Shown piece by piece: positions 53,462 through 64,000 of a DNA stretch of 64,000 nucleotides; position 1 is the first letter of the stretch; the number at the start of each line of letters is the position of its first letter. The stretch lies in the NCBI RefSeq assembly GCF_900215485.1, contig NZ_OCMZ01000001.1, forward strand, positions 248,001 through 312,000. Reading direction: 5' to 3'. The notes beneath the pieces were generated by a model that did no database searches, was not told the DNA's origin, and saw nothing but the letters and a program-made list of their open reading frames with translations. The DNA comes from Nitrosovibrio sp. Nv4 (GTDB lineage: Bacteria; Pseudomonadota; Gammaproteobacteria; Burkholderiales; Nitrosomonadaceae). The translations under genes were made by a program, and so were the position numbers.

Positions 53462-56400
53462 CTATTTCCTGCGTTGCAGTAGCTGGATTAACCGCCGCAT
53501 GGACCCGTCCGCTGTTTTCAAATGTTCAGAGAGCGCGCTGCTCACGCTTGCAACGGCCTTTTCCACCATGAACAGCGTGACCAGCGTATCGACGGCCGAC
53601 GCATCGGAAGGAAACAGGGCGTACCCCTTCATTGCCCTGCGATAGCTTTTGAAGAAATCGCTGGTTGCGAGCGCTCGCCAGTTTTCCACATGCTGCTGCA
53701 GTGCAGCGCCTGCTGCGGGATATTCTGCGGTCACATGCTCCAGCGCGGCTGCGGCTGCCTCCCAAAACGAAAATAGCATGCCTGCCACATCGCGCAGCGG
53801 GGTATGTTTCCAGCGGCGCTCCCGCCATGCCCGTTCAGGCCCGCTGCCATAATTGGTGATCAGAAAATCATTGTTTGACAACCACACCTGACGCAAATGG
53901 TAGTCGCCGTGACAGCGTGCCTTCATCGCCTTGGGGCGTACCGCTGCCGCGCGAGTGATGCGCCGGTAGAACCGCGGTCGAGCTGCAAGGAGGTCGTTGC
54001 CGATCAGCTTCGCCGCATCGGGCAGTTGCGGCAATTGCGCTTCCAGCAATGTGTACATTTCGTCCATCTGGGTTCGAACATTGTTCACCCACTCGGCAAC
54101 ATCTTCGTGCGTGATCGGTTGGCTGCCAAAGGCAGCGGCCGGATCCGGCTGCGCAAGTGCCTGGTGAAATTCAGCCGTGCGCAGGCCCAGCGTATTGATA
54201 AGAGCCATATAGGCGGCATGCCGCGAATCAATGGGGCGCTTCTGCTGTGTACGGCACTCGTCCAGGTACCGCTCCAGATAGTTCTGTGTATAAGCCCACG
54301 CACTACCCTGGTTTTCCGCGTAACGCTCCAGGATCGCCAGCGTTGCACCGTCCCCCTCGTCATCCAAGTACTCAACGGTGCCGGCCAGTTGTGCCATGTG
54401 GGTGAATTTCGCCGTCTCCGTCAGGAATTGGGACATTTCCAGTTCCGGATGTACACCCGCGAGCAGCCAGCGATAACCCTTCAACACCAGCCGGTCACCC
54501 AGATTTACCAGCAGGCGACCGCGTTCTGATACGGTTCGTGTCACCTCCGTCTTATTCCCTGGATGGGCGAGGCCGGGAAAAGCACTTGTTGCCCGGAAGC
54601 AAACCTGCCCTCTATCAAAGGCGAGCGTCGAGCCCTCTTCCATGCTCGATATCACCGCACGGCAGAAACCATCATCCCAGAATGCGTCGAACAGCATCCC
54701 CATTCGATCGCGCCGCCGCACCTTTGCCAGGGTCGCAGGGAGCAGCTTGCCCACAAGACTCTCGTCTTCGTCCTCCCACGCCAGGGCGAGTGGCACCGCA
54801 TAGCGATGCGTTTCACCACTGCCGAGCGTTAACATAACGATGGCTAGCAGCCAATTGCCGCATTCGGTGAACCACTCATGCATCTCGCCGAATTCGAATT
54901 TTTCCACGGTCGTATTCCTGTTTCCGAACCATGGTTGGGAACGGAAGAAGCGCGGCAGGATCTGCCGCTCAAGCTGCTCCCGTGCGCGCCGGGCCATCAA
55001 CTGGTTCCTGCCTCCGCTGTCCTCATTGCGGCCAGACAAGGTGTCCCACCCGGTCTCCACGAGTATCAGTACAGGCAGATCCGGTGACAACTGGCGCTCC
55101 TCGTGCCACGGGGGCGCCACAACATCCGTGGCCAGGCGAAAGGCATAGAACCCATACCCACTCAGGGTGAGAAGATACGGCAACTCGCCGACTGGGGGGA
55201 ACGCCGTGAGACCCATCAATTCAACGGGTACCCTGCCCTTGAACGGACTCAAATCCAGCTCCACTGCCTGCGCCGTCCGGGACATATTTGCCACACACAG
55301 AATCGTTTCATCCTCGTGCTCGCGCAGATAGGCGAGAATCTTGCGGTTGCCCGGTCGCAGAAAGCGGAGTGTGCCCCGTCCGAAGGCGTGGTGTGCCTTT
55401 CGCATCGCAATCAGACGTTTCGTCCAGTTGAGCAGCGACGATAAGTTGCGACGCTGCGAATCCATATTCACGGCTGCAAAACCATATACGGGATCGACGA
55501 TGGGCGATAGAAACAGCTGTCCAGGATCAGCGGTGGAAAATCCCCCGTTGAGTCCTCCCAGCCATTGCATTGGGGTCCGCACACCGTTGCGGTCGCCAAG
55601 AAGGAGGTTGTCGCCCATGCCGATCTCGTCGCCATAATAGAGAATTGGCGATCCCGGCATGGTCATCAGCAGCAGATTCATCAGTTCAATTCGGTGCCGG
55701 TCATTGTCCAGCAGTGGCGCGAGCCGGCGGCGAATGCCGAGGTGGAGGCGCGCCTGAGGGTCAACCGCATACGTTTGATGGAGATAGTCCCGCTCGCGGT
55801 CCGTAACCATCTCCAGGGTCAGTTCATCGTGATTGCGCAGAAACACCGCCCACTGACAGCTGTCCGGAATGTCGGGCGTCTGCTCCATGATCTCCACGAT
55901 CGGATGGCGGTCCTCGCGCGCAATAGCCATATACATCCGCGGCATGAGGGGAAAGTGAAAGGCCATATGGCATTCGTCGCCATCGCCAAAATACTCGCGT
56001 ACATCCTCTGGCCACTGATTCGCTTCTGCCAGAAACATGCGGTTGCGGTGGTGCTTATCCAGTTCGGCCCGCATGCGCTTGATCACCGCGTGGGTCTCCG
56101 GCAGGTTCTCGCAGTTGGTACCTTCGCGCTCGCACAGATAAGGCATCGCATCAAGGCGCATGCCATCAACCCCTGCATCGAGCCAGAACCGCATCACCTG
56201 CATGATGGCGTTGAAGACATGGGAACTGGCGAAATTCAGGTCCGGTTGGTGGGAAAAAAAGCGGTGCCAGTAATAGGCCTGGGCTACCTCATCCCACTCC
56301 CAGTTGGACCGTCCTATGTCGGTAAAAATGCTGCGCGCGCCACTGTATTTGGAGTCGTCGTCGCTCCAGACATAGTAGTCGCGCTCGATCGAACCCTTGG

Positions 56401-56764
56401 GAGCACGCCGCGCCGCCTGAAACCACGGATGCTGATCGGAAGTGTGGTTGATTACCAGTTCGGTGATTACGCGCAGCCCCCGGCGATGCGCTTCGTTGAT
56501 GAACTTTTGGAAGTCCGCCATGTCACCAACATCCGGATGCACGTTGTGGTAGTCGGCAATATCGTAACCGTCGTCGCGCCCCGGCGACGGATAGAACGGA
56601 AGGAGCCAGAGCGTGTTCACGCCCAGTTCCTGCAGATAATCGAGCTTGGAGATCAAGCCCGGAAAATCTCCGATGCCGTCGCCATTGCTATCAAAGAACG
56701 TCTTGACGTGCAATTGATAGATGATGGCGTCCTTGTACCATAGCGGATCTTCTTCTCGTTCCAT
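53462..56764 (-). CDS. treS: trehalose synthase fused to a maltokinase-like domain
   Basis: A chain of about 1100 residues. The N-terminal GH13 part (about 1-560) interconverts maltose and trehalose: [39 protein letters not shown] (nucleophile Asp, about 203), [12 protein letters not shown] (Glu, about 248) and [12 protein letters not shown]. The C-terminal part (about 650-1100) has the maltokinase fold: [14 protein letters not shown] keeps the HGDYH catalytic loop (about 949), but the next metal motif, normally DFEGEP, reads TNYGSGP (about 968), losing the Asp and both Glu. [17 protein letters not shown] is intact. The kinase half may be inactive or altered. The ATG at 56764 starts the conserved part; the frame is open to 56944. 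It is the first gene of the operon. Confidence 0.92.
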   Translation of the reverse strand: MEREEDPLWYKDAIIYQLHVKTFFDSNGDGIGDFPGLISKLDYLQELGVNTLWLLPFYPSPGRDDGYDIADYHNVHPDVGDMADFQKFINEAHRRGLRVITELVINHTSDQHPWFQAARRAPKGSIERDYYVWSDDDSKYSGARSIFTDIGRSNWEWDEVAQAYYWHRFFSHQPDLNFASSHVFNAIMQVMRFWLDAGVDGMRLDAMPYLCEREGTNCENLPETHAVIKRMRAELDKHHRNRMFLAEANQWPEDVREYFGDGDECHMAFHFPLMPRMYMAIAREDRHPIVEIMEQTPDIPDSCQWAVFLRNHDELTLEMVTDRERDYLHQTYAVDPQARLHLGIRRRLAPLLDNDRHRIELMNLLLMTMPGSPILYYGDEIGMGDNLLLGDRNGVRTPMQWLGGLNGGFSTADPGQLFLSPIVDPVYGFAAVNMDSQRRNLSSLLNWTKRLIAMRKAHHAFGRGTLRFLRPGNRKILAYLREHEDETILCVANMSRTAQAVELDLSPFKGRVPVELMGLTAFPPVGELPYLLTLSGYGFYAFRLATDVVAPPWHEERQLSPDLPVLILVETGWDTLSGRNEDSGGRNQLMARRAREQLERQILPRFFRSQPWFGNRNTTVEKFEFGEMHEWFTECGNWLLAIVMLTLGSGETHRYAVPLALAWEDEDESLVGKLLPATLAKVRRRDRMGMLFDAFWDDGFCRAVISSMEEGSTLAFDRGQVCFRATSAFPGLAHPGNKTEVTRTVSERGRLLVNLGDRLVLKGYRWLLAGVHPELEMSQFLTETAKFTHMAQLAGTVEYLDDEGDGATLAILERYAENQGSAWAYTQNYLERYLDECRTQQKRPIDSRHAAYMALINTLGLRTAEFHQALAQPDPAAAFGSQPITHEDVAEWVNNVRTQMDEMYTLLEAQLPQLPDAAKLIGNDLLAARPRFYRRITRAAAVRPKAMKARCHGDYHLRQVWLSNNDFLITNYGSGPERAWRERRWKHTPLRDVAGMLFSFWEAAAAALEHVTAEYPAAGAALQQHVENWRALATSDFFKSYRRAMKGYALFPSDASAVDTLVTLFMVEKAVASVSSALSEHLKTADGSMRRLIQLLQRRK

Positions 56765-57345
56765 AGTTGGATTTTCTATATCAAGGTTTGTGGAACCCCG
56801 CCTTCCTGCCTGGCAGACACCCGCTATTCTCATTAAGAATAGATGCAGTTGCTCATTTTGCTTGGGTTTGGCGAATCTTTGGCGCGCTTTTTTGCGGCTC
56901 TTTCGAGATGGCGCCAGAGGGCGGCGGCGTGCTGCCTCCTTCAACCATGCTTCATAGGCGAGATTTTGATATTTTCGACAATTTTAGATAATGGTGTTGC
57001 CGGACGCTCCTTTCTCTTCGACTCGGTCTTCGTATTGGTGGCGATCGGGATGGAGCAAAGTGGTTGATGCCTGAATCGGACTTGGAACACAAGTGATCGG
57101 GACGCTGGCCCGCTGCCGAGAATTAGAAGACAGGGGTGAAACAGGGCGTGGTTATTACCCGCCGGACAACCGGAAGCTGCGCTATGAAATAGAGGATAAC
57201 CCCCAGTTTTGGTCGCACGGACGACTGAAGCAGCAAGAACAGTGGTCTGTCTTCGATTCGTGGAATTAGACCTCGCTATCGATGGTTGCGCCATGCCGGT
57301 GCCGGGGTGATTCGGCAGCAGAGCTCAGATGGGACTTTGGGCGAG
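56765..57345. other. region upstream of treS, no gene supported
   Basis: About 580 bases with the presumed treS promoter and copy 2 of the dispersed repeat (57050-57147). The frame on the plus strand after that repeat continues to 57270 (GYYPPDNRKLRYEIEDNPQF, WSHGRLKQQEQWSV) and has the look of a decayed gene end. No recognised family. Confidence 0.4.
57050..57147 (+). repeat. degenerate dispersed repeat, copy 2
   Basis: TGGAGCAAAGTGGTTGATGC through CGAGAATTAGAAGACAGGGG and the bases after it align with 30882-30986. A frame of the same phase, VVDAxIGLGTQVIGTLARCR then ELEDRGETGRGYYPP, suggests that the repeat is the remains of a coding sequence. Confidence 0.6.
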
Positions 57346-57651
57346 CTATTGCTCATCGACTCCCGTTGCACGTTTTTTCGAGCGGGTACGTATGGAACCG
57401 GCACTATCCATCGGCTCTGGTACGTCACATCGTCGTTCCGAGATTTCGGCGAGAAAACTATCGGGATTTTGTGGCTCTTCGGCACCTACCCCGGGCAGAC
57501 GGCTGAGCGTTATCGCTAGTGTTTGAAAACAACTATCTGAATTTTGTGCGAGACAGAATTTCGATGCACTTGCTTGCCCATTGGATGTTGATAACGTGCA
57601 ACGCATTTCCTCAGTATTATCGCCACTGGTAAAAATATTAATGTCTGACAT
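57346..57651 (-). CDS. unrecognised 101-residue protein with a strong ribosome site
   Basis: The frame begins MSDINIFTSGDNTEEMRCT, continues STSNGQASASKFCLAQNSDS, and ends RSKKRATGVDEQ. AAAGGAG lies six bases before the ATG, one of the best ribosome sites in this region, so translation is likely. There is no signal peptide or membrane segment, and I do not recognise a family. The second half, rich in Glu and Arg, could come from a frame change, because another frame on the same strand (57276-57485) continues in protein-like fashion. Possibly a broken gene with a live start. Confidence 0.4.
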   Translation of the reverse strand: MSDINIFTSGDNTEEMRCTLSTSNGQASASKFCLAQNSDSCFQTLAITLSRLPGVGAEEPQNPDSFLAEISERRCDVPEPMDSAGSIRTRSKKRATGVDEQ

Positions 57652-57949
57652 GATCTTCTCCTTTATCTTGGTTTGATCCTTCAGATTGAATGCCCTCTAT
57701 GGAATAAATAGGTGAACTTCGATAAAAGGCCATCTGCATTTGTTTATAGATGAAGCTATAGCGAAAAACAAGTCAAGAACGAGAAGAATCAGCTTGTAGT
57801 GAAGAACTCAAGTAGATCTGCGGCTTCCATTCGCTACCGCGCATATTTGAATTCCGGGCCCAAGAGGAAATTATTAGTGGCGCGCGTGCGCAGTCACAGA
57901 GACAGGATCGCAAAAGACAACGGACAGGGTCGTAATGATTGAAACGAAC
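57652..57949. other. intergenic region, no gene seen
   Basis: About 300 bases upstream of the small ORF and downstream of glmS. It is AT-rich with no long open frame, and is likely to hold the promoter of the small ORF. No motif was recognised. Confidence 0.4.
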
Positions 57950-57968
57950 TGGCCGCCTGGGGCGGCCA
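57950..57968. terminator. possible glmS terminator hairpin
   Basis: TGGCCGCC, three bases, GGCGGCCA forms a perfect 8-bp GC-rich stem 90 bases after the glmS stop (read on the minus strand). The following minus-strand bases GTTCGTTTC are only moderately T-rich. It could also be a REP-like element. Confidence 0.4.
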
Positions 57969-58057
57969 TCGAACTATCGATCAGCGTCGTTTGCTCCCCT
58001 TTAGACGCGACATCATCTGTCAGATTAAGTCGAAGTTATCGCATCGAATTAATTTAA

Positions 58058-59905
58058 TTATTCTACGGTCACCGATTTAGCCAGATTCCGCGGCTTATCC
58101 ACATCGGTACCTTTTTGCAGCGCAACGTGATAAGCAAGTAATTGCAGCGGGATGGTATGAAGGATGGGGCTGAGCAGACCGGCATGTTCCGCCAGACGGA
58201 TGACGTGCAGGCCTTCACTCTCCTGAATACGGGAATCGGCATCGGCAAAAACATAAAGTTCGCCGCCGCGCGCGCGGACTTCCTGCAGATTGGATTTGAG
58301 TTTTTCCAGCAGCGTGTCGTTGGGGGCGATGGCGACTACCGGCATATCCTTGTCCACCAGCGCGAGCGGGCCATGCTTCAGCTCCCCGGCTGCGTAGGCT
58401 TCTGCGTGGATGTATGATATTTCCTTGAGCTTAAGCGCCCCTTCCATGGCGATGGGATAATGCATGCCCCGGCCCAGAAACAGTGCGTGGCTTTTTTGGG
58501 CGAATCGTTCGGCCCAGGCTTTGACCTGCGGTTCGACCTGCAACGCATGCTGTAGCGCAACAGGCAGATGACGCAGGGCGGCGATCATCTCGCGCTCGGC
58601 CTCGCCGGTTAATCTGCCCCGCATTTTTGCGAGTGTTATGGTGAGCAGCATCAGTGCGGCCAACTGCGTCGTAAATGCTTTGGTAGAGGCTACGCCGATC
58701 TCAGGTCCGGCACGGGTGAGGAAGCGCAAGTCGGTTTGCCGAACCAGCGCGCTTTCGGCCACGTTACAAATCGCAAGGCTATAGCGATGCCCCATTGATT
58801 TGGCATAGCTCAGAGCAGCCAGGGTATCGGCTGTTTCACCGGACTGGGAGATTCCCACCACCAGGGTGTTGGGGCCAACTGCCGGGTTACGGTAGCGGTA
58901 TTCGCTGGCGATCTCGACATTGCAGGGGAGCCCCGCCACGGTTTCGAGCCAGTAGTGGGCGACGAGTCCGGCATGATAGCTGGTGCCACAGGCCAGTATA
59001 AGAATGCTATCGGTATTGTTGAAAACGTTCTCAGCCTCGCTGCCAAATAAACCTGGGGAAATGGATTGAGCGTTGATGACCATTTCCAGCGTATTCGCAA
59101 CGACACCCGGCTGCTCGAAAATTTCCTTCTGCATGAAATGAGCATAGGGACCCATCTCCACCGCCTCGTTGGTCAGTTCACTCTCCTGCACCGAGCGAGT
59201 GACTTCCTTGCGTGCATGATCGGGCAGGCAATTAACAATGCGATATTCATCGCGGTGCAATTCGGCTACGTCACCGTCTTCAAGGTAGATCATGCGCCGG
59301 GTGGCCTGCAGTAGGGCAGAAGCGTCCGAGGCCGCGTAGTTGCCGTTTTCGCCCAATCCCAGCAACAACGGCGCCCCGTTGCGGCAAACAACTATGCGTT
59401 CCGGCCGCGCCTCTTCCATTACCGCGATTGCGTAAGCACCCTCCAGCTCGCCTATCGAACGGCATACTGCTTCAAACAGATCGGGGTTTTTCCTGAGGTG
59501 AAACGAAATAAGGTGGGCGATAACTTCGGTGTCAGTATCGGAAGTGAACGTGAATCCGACGTTCTGCAAATGCTGACGCAGCACCTCATGATTTTCGATG
59601 ATGCCGTTGTGCACCACCGCCACCCTTGATTTCTCACCAGAAAAATGTGGATGGGCATTACGCTCGGAAGGCGCGCCGTGGGTGGCCCAGCGGGTATGAG
59701 CGATGCCGGTCTCACCGCTGAAGTGTTGCTCGTCCGCGAGTTTGCTTAATTCCGCAACCCGTCCGGTGGTACGTAATCTATGCAATCCACCGTTGTTAAG
59801 CGCAATCCCGGCGGAATCATAACCGCGGTATTCAAGACGGCGCAAACCTTCCAGCAGGGTGGGAACAATATTGCTTTTTGCTACCGCGCCGACTATTCCA
59901 CACAT
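58058..59905 (-). CDS. glmS: glucosamine-6-phosphate synthase
   Basis: A 615-residue cytoplasmic enzyme that makes glucosamine 6-phosphate from fructose 6-phosphate and glutamine, the first step to UDP-GlcNAc. The glutaminase domain starts MCGIVGAV with Cys2 as nucleophile, followed by [12 protein letters not shown] and [17 protein letters not shown]. The two sugar-isomerase domains show [25 protein letters not shown] and [18 protein letters not shown], ending [12 protein letters not shown], the conserved tail. It lies 67 bases after glmU on the same strand, the usual glmU-glmS pairing. No glmS ribozyme is seen in that short gap. Confidence 0.96.
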   Translation of the reverse strand: MCGIVGAVAKSNIVPTLLEGLRRLEYRGYDSAGIALNNGGLHRLRTTGRVAELSKLADEQHFSGETGIAHTRWATHGAPSERNAHPHFSGEKSRVAVVHNGIIENHEVLRQHLQNVGFTFTSDTDTEVIAHLISFHLRKNPDLFEAVCRSIGELEGAYAIAVMEEARPERIVVCRNGAPLLLGLGENGNYAASDASALLQATRRMIYLEDGDVAELHRDEYRIVNCLPDHARKEVTRSVQESELTNEAVEMGPYAHFMQKEIFEQPGVVANTLEMVINAQSISPGLFGSEAENVFNNTDSILILACGTSYHAGLVAHYWLETVAGLPCNVEIASEYRYRNPAVGPNTLVVGISQSGETADTLAALSYAKSMGHRYSLAICNVAESALVRQTDLRFLTRAGPEIGVASTKAFTTQLAALMLLTITLAKMRGRLTGEAEREMIAALRHLPVALQHALQVEPQVKAWAERFAQKSHALFLGRGMHYPIAMEGALKLKEISYIHAEAYAAGELKHGPLALVDKDMPVVAIAPNDTLLEKLKSNLQEVRARGGELYVFADADSRIQESEGLHVIRLAEHAGLLSPILHTIPLQLLAYHVALQKGTDVDKPRNLAKSVTVE

Positions 59906-59972
59906 TTGAAGCTCTCCTCTCGACTATCTTTCCGGGAAAAACAAGGTTGGGAGAATTCGTTCATCCCATGTT

Positions 59973-61388
59973 TCATTTGTCGGCTTTCGATTTTTTGACT
60001 GGCCGTTGCCATCCCTCGATAGTTGTCTGTCTGGCGCGTGACAATGTCAACTGCTCCGGCGGCGTGTCTCGGGTGATTGTCGAGCCTGCGCCGATAGTAG
60101 ACCCCTGCCCCACTGTTACCGGCGCGACGAATTGCGTATCGGAGCCCACAAAAACATTATCTTCGATAATCGTCTGGTGTTTGTTGGCGCCGTCATAATT
60201 GCAGGTAATCGTCCCCGCACCAACGTTGACATTCTTCCCCACTACGGCATCGCCGATGTAACTCAGATGATTTGCCTTGCTGCCGGCGGCAATGGCGCTA
60301 TTCTTGACTTCAACGAAGTTGCCTATATGAACTTCATCGGCCAGCCTGGTTCCTGGACGAATGCGGGCGTAGGGGCCAATGCGGCAGTTTTTTCCGATTT
60401 CAGCAGCTTCGATCAGGCTGAACGGTGCGATCACCGATCCCGCCGCTACTTTGACATTTTTCAGGATACTGTGAGCACCCACTTTCACGCCGTCGTCCAA
60501 CTGCACGTCGCCCTCGAAAATGCAGTTGATGTCGATTTCGACATCTCTTCCGCAGACAAGTTGACCGCGAACGTCAATACGGCCGGGATCTGCCAGGGTC
60601 ACGCCCTGTTCCAGCAATTTTGTTGCGAATTCGTTCTGATAGACGTGCTCAAGCGCCGCAAGCTGCGCCTTGCTGTTGACGCCAACCGTTTCCCAGGCAT
60701 AGTCCGGCTGTGTGGCTTCTACGTGGACACCATCCCTGACCGCCATCGCGACAATGTCGGTCAGGTAATATTCCTTTTGAACATTGTTGTTTTCCAGCTT
60801 ATGCAGCCAGTCGTGCAGATATTGATTCGGTATCACCATGATGCCGGTATTGATTTCGCGGATTTCGCGCTGCGATGGACTCGCATCTTTTTCCTCGACA
60901 ATGGCGGCGATTTTGGTTGTTACACTATTTCGCACGATTCTACCGTAGCCGGATGGGTCAACCAGTTCCACAGTCAGCAGACCCAGCGTCTTTTCGCCCG
61001 CTATTGCGATCAGTTTTTTTAACGTTTCGATGCTGGTCAGCGGGACATCGCCGTACAGCACCAGCGTCATACCATGTTTATCCAGGTGCGGCAGCGCCTG
61101 CATTAATGCATGGCCGGTGCCCAGTTGGGGCATCTGCTGTACCCAGGTAAGCGCCGGGTCGCCCATTGCCTGAGGCACAGCTTCGCCACCATGTCCATAG
61201 ACAACACAAATTCTCCGCGGCGACAATGCGCGGGCCGTGTCGAGCACGTGTGTCAGCAGGGGCTTGCCCGCCAATGGGTGCAAAACCTTGGGCAGTGCGG
61301 AGTTCATGCGCTTGCCGAGTCCGGCAGCGAGAATGACAATATTCAGTTTAGACACATCAATGAGAGGACGGTAAGGAATGTCGGACAA
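59973..61388 (-). CDS. glmU: bifunctional GlcN-1-P acetyltransferase / UDP-GlcNAc pyrophosphorylase
   Basis: A 471-residue enzyme that completes UDP-GlcNAc synthesis. The N-terminal uridylyltransferase domain (about 15-240) has [20 protein letters not shown], the nucleotide-binding loop. The C-terminal domain is a left-handed parallel beta-helix of hexapeptide repeats ([20 protein letters not shown]), with the acetyltransferase His region and [17 protein letters not shown]. The first about 14 residues ([14 protein letters not shown]) extend before the usual start; a start nearer the conserved NIVILAAG would also be possible, but no other ATG precedes it. It is followed by glmS. Confidence 0.96.
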   Translation of the reverse strand: MSDIPYRPLIDVSKLNIVILAAGLGKRMNSALPKVLHPLAGKPLLTHVLDTARALSPRRICVVYGHGGEAVPQAMGDPALTWVQQMPQLGTGHALMQALPHLDKHGMTLVLYGDVPLTSIETLKKLIAIAGEKTLGLLTVELVDPSGYGRIVRNSVTTKIAAIVEEKDASPSQREIREINTGIMVIPNQYLHDWLHKLENNNVQKEYYLTDIVAMAVRDGVHVEATQPDYAWETVGVNSKAQLAALEHVYQNEFATKLLEQGVTLADPGRIDVRGQLVCGRDVEIDINCIFEGDVQLDDGVKVGAHSILKNVKVAAGSVIAPFSLIEAAEIGKNCRIGPYARIRPGTRLADEVHIGNFVEVKNSAIAAGSKANHLSYIGDAVVGKNVNVGAGTITCNYDGANKHQTIIEDNVFVGSDTQFVAPVTVGQGSTIGAGSTITRDTPPEQLTLSRARQTTIEGWQRPVKKSKADK

Positions 61389-61657
61389 GCGACAGGGCCT
61401 ACTCCAGGCATGCAGTCGCCATCAATGTCGCTTGAATTTAAAGAATGGCAGGGGTTTCATGCCAGCGTTTTTGCTAGGGTTAATTTATCACATAGCGCAC
61501 TTGAACGCCAAGTGTGATGTCGCACTAATAATGGAGTTGAACTTGCGTTATTCTCATTGTTGTTGATCGGGCGAATATGGGAAGTAGAAGTATAGACGTC
61601 GTACCGGCGGAAGTTGTTATTTAGTGACGTGCAAAACTGCTCATGTTGGTATGGACC

Positions 61658-61962
61658 CCTGGATTCCGGGTCAAGCCCGGAATGACGAGATAGCGGTATT
61701 ACTGGATTCGGGGGTCAAGCCTGAATGATGGGATAGCGGTATTACTGGATTCCGGGTCAGGCCCGGAATGACGAAACACGCAGTATTTTGGCTCACGCGT
61801 GCGCTGCAATACTTCCTGCTGCACCTCGAGTCAAAGTCCGGAATGACGAAACCTGCGGTATTTTGGGGCGGATGAATGATGAGTTCGCGGAGGTTGAGTG
61901 GAAGTTATATGACCTCTTGCTCGCAAGCCGGAATGACGAAGTTCGCGGTATTTTTGTGGACT
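61658..61962. repeat. array of degenerate GGGTCAAGCCCGGAATGAC palindromic units
   Basis: Units built on CTGGATTCCGGGTCAAGCCC plus GGAATGACGA occur at about 61659, 61702 and 61744, with shorter partial copies near 61828 and 61923; several are followed by a GCGGTATT phrase. The core CCGGGTCAAGCCCGG is palindromic. Such elements are widespread intergenic REP-like repeats in proteobacteria. The later units are more decayed. Confidence 0.75.
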
Positions 61963-62032
61963 CCGGCTTGCACCAGTTATATGGTGCGCTTACTCCGCCG
62001 CGCCAGAAGCTTTTGGGAACGTTTACTTTTAT

Positions 62033-62072
62033 CCAATTAAAAAGGGCGGTTGTTGCCGCCCTTTTTAATTGG
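62033..62072. terminator. strong bidirectional terminator after atpC
   Basis: CCAATTAAAAAGGGCGG, six bases, CCGCCCTTTTTAATTGG: a perfect 17-bp stem with a GC core and A/T runs on both sides, so it works as a rho-independent terminator in both directions. It lies 12 bases after the atpC stop and should end the ATP synthase operon. Confidence 0.95.
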
Positions 62073-62084
62073 AGTCCAGGTTGT

Positions 62085-62516
62085 TCAGTGCCCGCGTTTC
62101 CGCAGTTTTTGAATCGCTGCCAGTTGCGCGATCGCTTCGGCCAGTTCAGCCTGTGCCCGTGCATAGTCCATGGAGGAGGACCGGTCTCTCATCGCTTCTT
62201 CCGCTCGTTTCTTGGCTTCAATCGCTTTCAATTCGTCGAGATTGGCCCCGCGCACTGCAGTGTCGGCTAGAATGGTCACCACGTCCGGCTGAATCTCGAG
62301 CATACCACCGGAAACGTAGACCAACTCTTCTTCCTGAAGCGGCGCCTTGATGCGCACCGATCCCGGTTTGATCCGGGTCAGCATGGGCGTATGTTGAGGA
62401 TAAACGCCTACTTCTCCCGCTTCGGCCGGCGCCACCAGGAACTCGGCAGGGCCGGAATAGATGGATTCCTCCGCACTGACGATATCAACGTGAAACACAC
62501 CCATTTTAGTTCCCAT
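62085..62516 (-). CDS. atpC: ATP synthase F1 epsilon subunit
   Basis: A 143-residue central-stalk subunit that couples rotation to catalysis and can inhibit ATP hydrolysis. The N-terminal beta-sandwich has [20 protein letters not shown] and [19 protein letters not shown], then [20 protein letters not shown]. The C-terminal two-helix part (about 90-143, [20 protein letters not shown]) is intact. Translation may begin at 62516 (MGTK) or at the ATG four codons later, which gives the more usual start. It is the last gene of the atp operon. Confidence 0.96.
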   Translation of the reverse strand: MGTKMGVFHVDIVSAEESIYSGPAEFLVAPAEAGEVGVYPQHTPMLTRIKPGSVRIKAPLQEEELVYVSGGMLEIQPDVVTILADTAVRGANLDELKAIEAKKRAEEAMRDRSSSMDYARAQAELAEAIAQLAAIQKLRKRGH

Positions 62517-62592
62517 TCATCATTTATTGTCCGGCCTGTTTTTGTCGCCGATAACAGTTGCATTGCGAGGCCAGGCTCATGAAGCTATCTCG

Positions 62593-63993
<1,401 letters not shown>

Positions 63994-64000
63994 TCAAAAT

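Noticed and set aside
55565-56743. 392-codon open frame opposite treS
   Set aside because: It lies fully inside the strongly conserved GH13 domain read on the other strand; a by-product of high GC at third positions.
59906-59972. glmS riboswitch-ribozyme between glmU and glmS
   Set aside because: The gap is too short for the ribozyme, and the class is typical of Gram-positive bacteria.
61658-61962. CRISPR array
   Set aside because: The units are palindromic and unequally spaced, with no unique spacers of constant length and no cas genes.

Overview
The window looks like chromosome of a betaproteobacterium of the order Nitrosomonadales, most likely a Nitrosospira-like ammonia oxidiser. This is inferred from the exosortase A (XrtA/PEP-CTERM) locus, the fused trehalose enzymes, the nadE-glnB pair and the overall protein character. 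No ammonia-oxidation gene or rRNA gene lies in the window, so the genus is an inference. Most genes are ordinary chromosomal genes. Short stretches of decayed mobile DNA lie between them.

Layout. (1) 1-12351, minus strand: an almost complete XrtA-associated exopolysaccharide locus. In transcription order it holds an outer-membrane export lipoprotein, a Wzz-like chain-length protein, a tyrosine autokinase, a beta-barrel protein, an ExeA-like ATPase, a polysaccharide deacetylase, a FemAB-like protein, a glycosyltransferase, exosortase A fused to EpsI, a second glycosyltransferase and the start of an asparagine-synthase-like amidotransferase cut by the window edge. (2) 12.8-20.1 kb: housekeeping genes queG, tsaE, amiC, a zinc-ribbon NUDIX hydrolase, a GNAT/FemAB-like protein, nadE and glnB. 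(3) 20.2-24.0 kb: a scar region with IS1182-like and IS21-like transposase remnants, a PEP-CTERM protein with HAF repeats, and a decayed trbG-trbH-trbI piece of a conjugative type IV secretion system. (4) 24.1-31 kb: an M48 peptidase with TPRs, a MacAB-type efflux operon, a GyrI-like protein and a possible PD-(D/E)XK nuclease. (5) 31.0-35.1 kb: one giant CheB-CheR-PAS-kinase-receiver protein. (6) 35.5-39.9 kb: a dead copper-binding protein gene, an SDR-GH15 operon and a DOPA-type dioxygenase. (7) 39.9-44.1 kb: a gene-poor accessory stretch with a resolvase fragment, a ParE fragment, palindromes, a second PEP-CTERM protein with a candidate sigma-54 promoter, an ImmA/IrrE fragment and small ORFs. 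(8) 44.1-56.8 kb: an alpha-glucan/trehalose cluster with glgX facing a treS-maltokinase, treZ and malQ-treY operon. (9) 58-64 kb: glmS, glmU, a repeat array, a strong bidirectional terminator, atpC and atpD.

How the genes work together. The XrtA locus should make and export an exopolysaccharide and process PEP-CTERM proteins; two probable substrates (20874-22187 and 40993-41877) lie in the same window. GlmS and GlmU supply UDP-GlcNAc for cell wall and probably for the polysaccharide. The alpha-glucan cluster encodes two routes between glycogen/maltodextrin and trehalose: TreY-TreZ from chain ends, and TreS from maltose with an attached maltokinase-like domain. MalQ and GlgX reshape chains. 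The maltokinase-like domain lacks the usual acidic DFEGEP motif, so its activity is doubtful.

Limits. All homology calls come from reading the translations and motifs; no database search was run. Residue positions are approximate. No rRNA, tRNA or CRISPR array was recognised.
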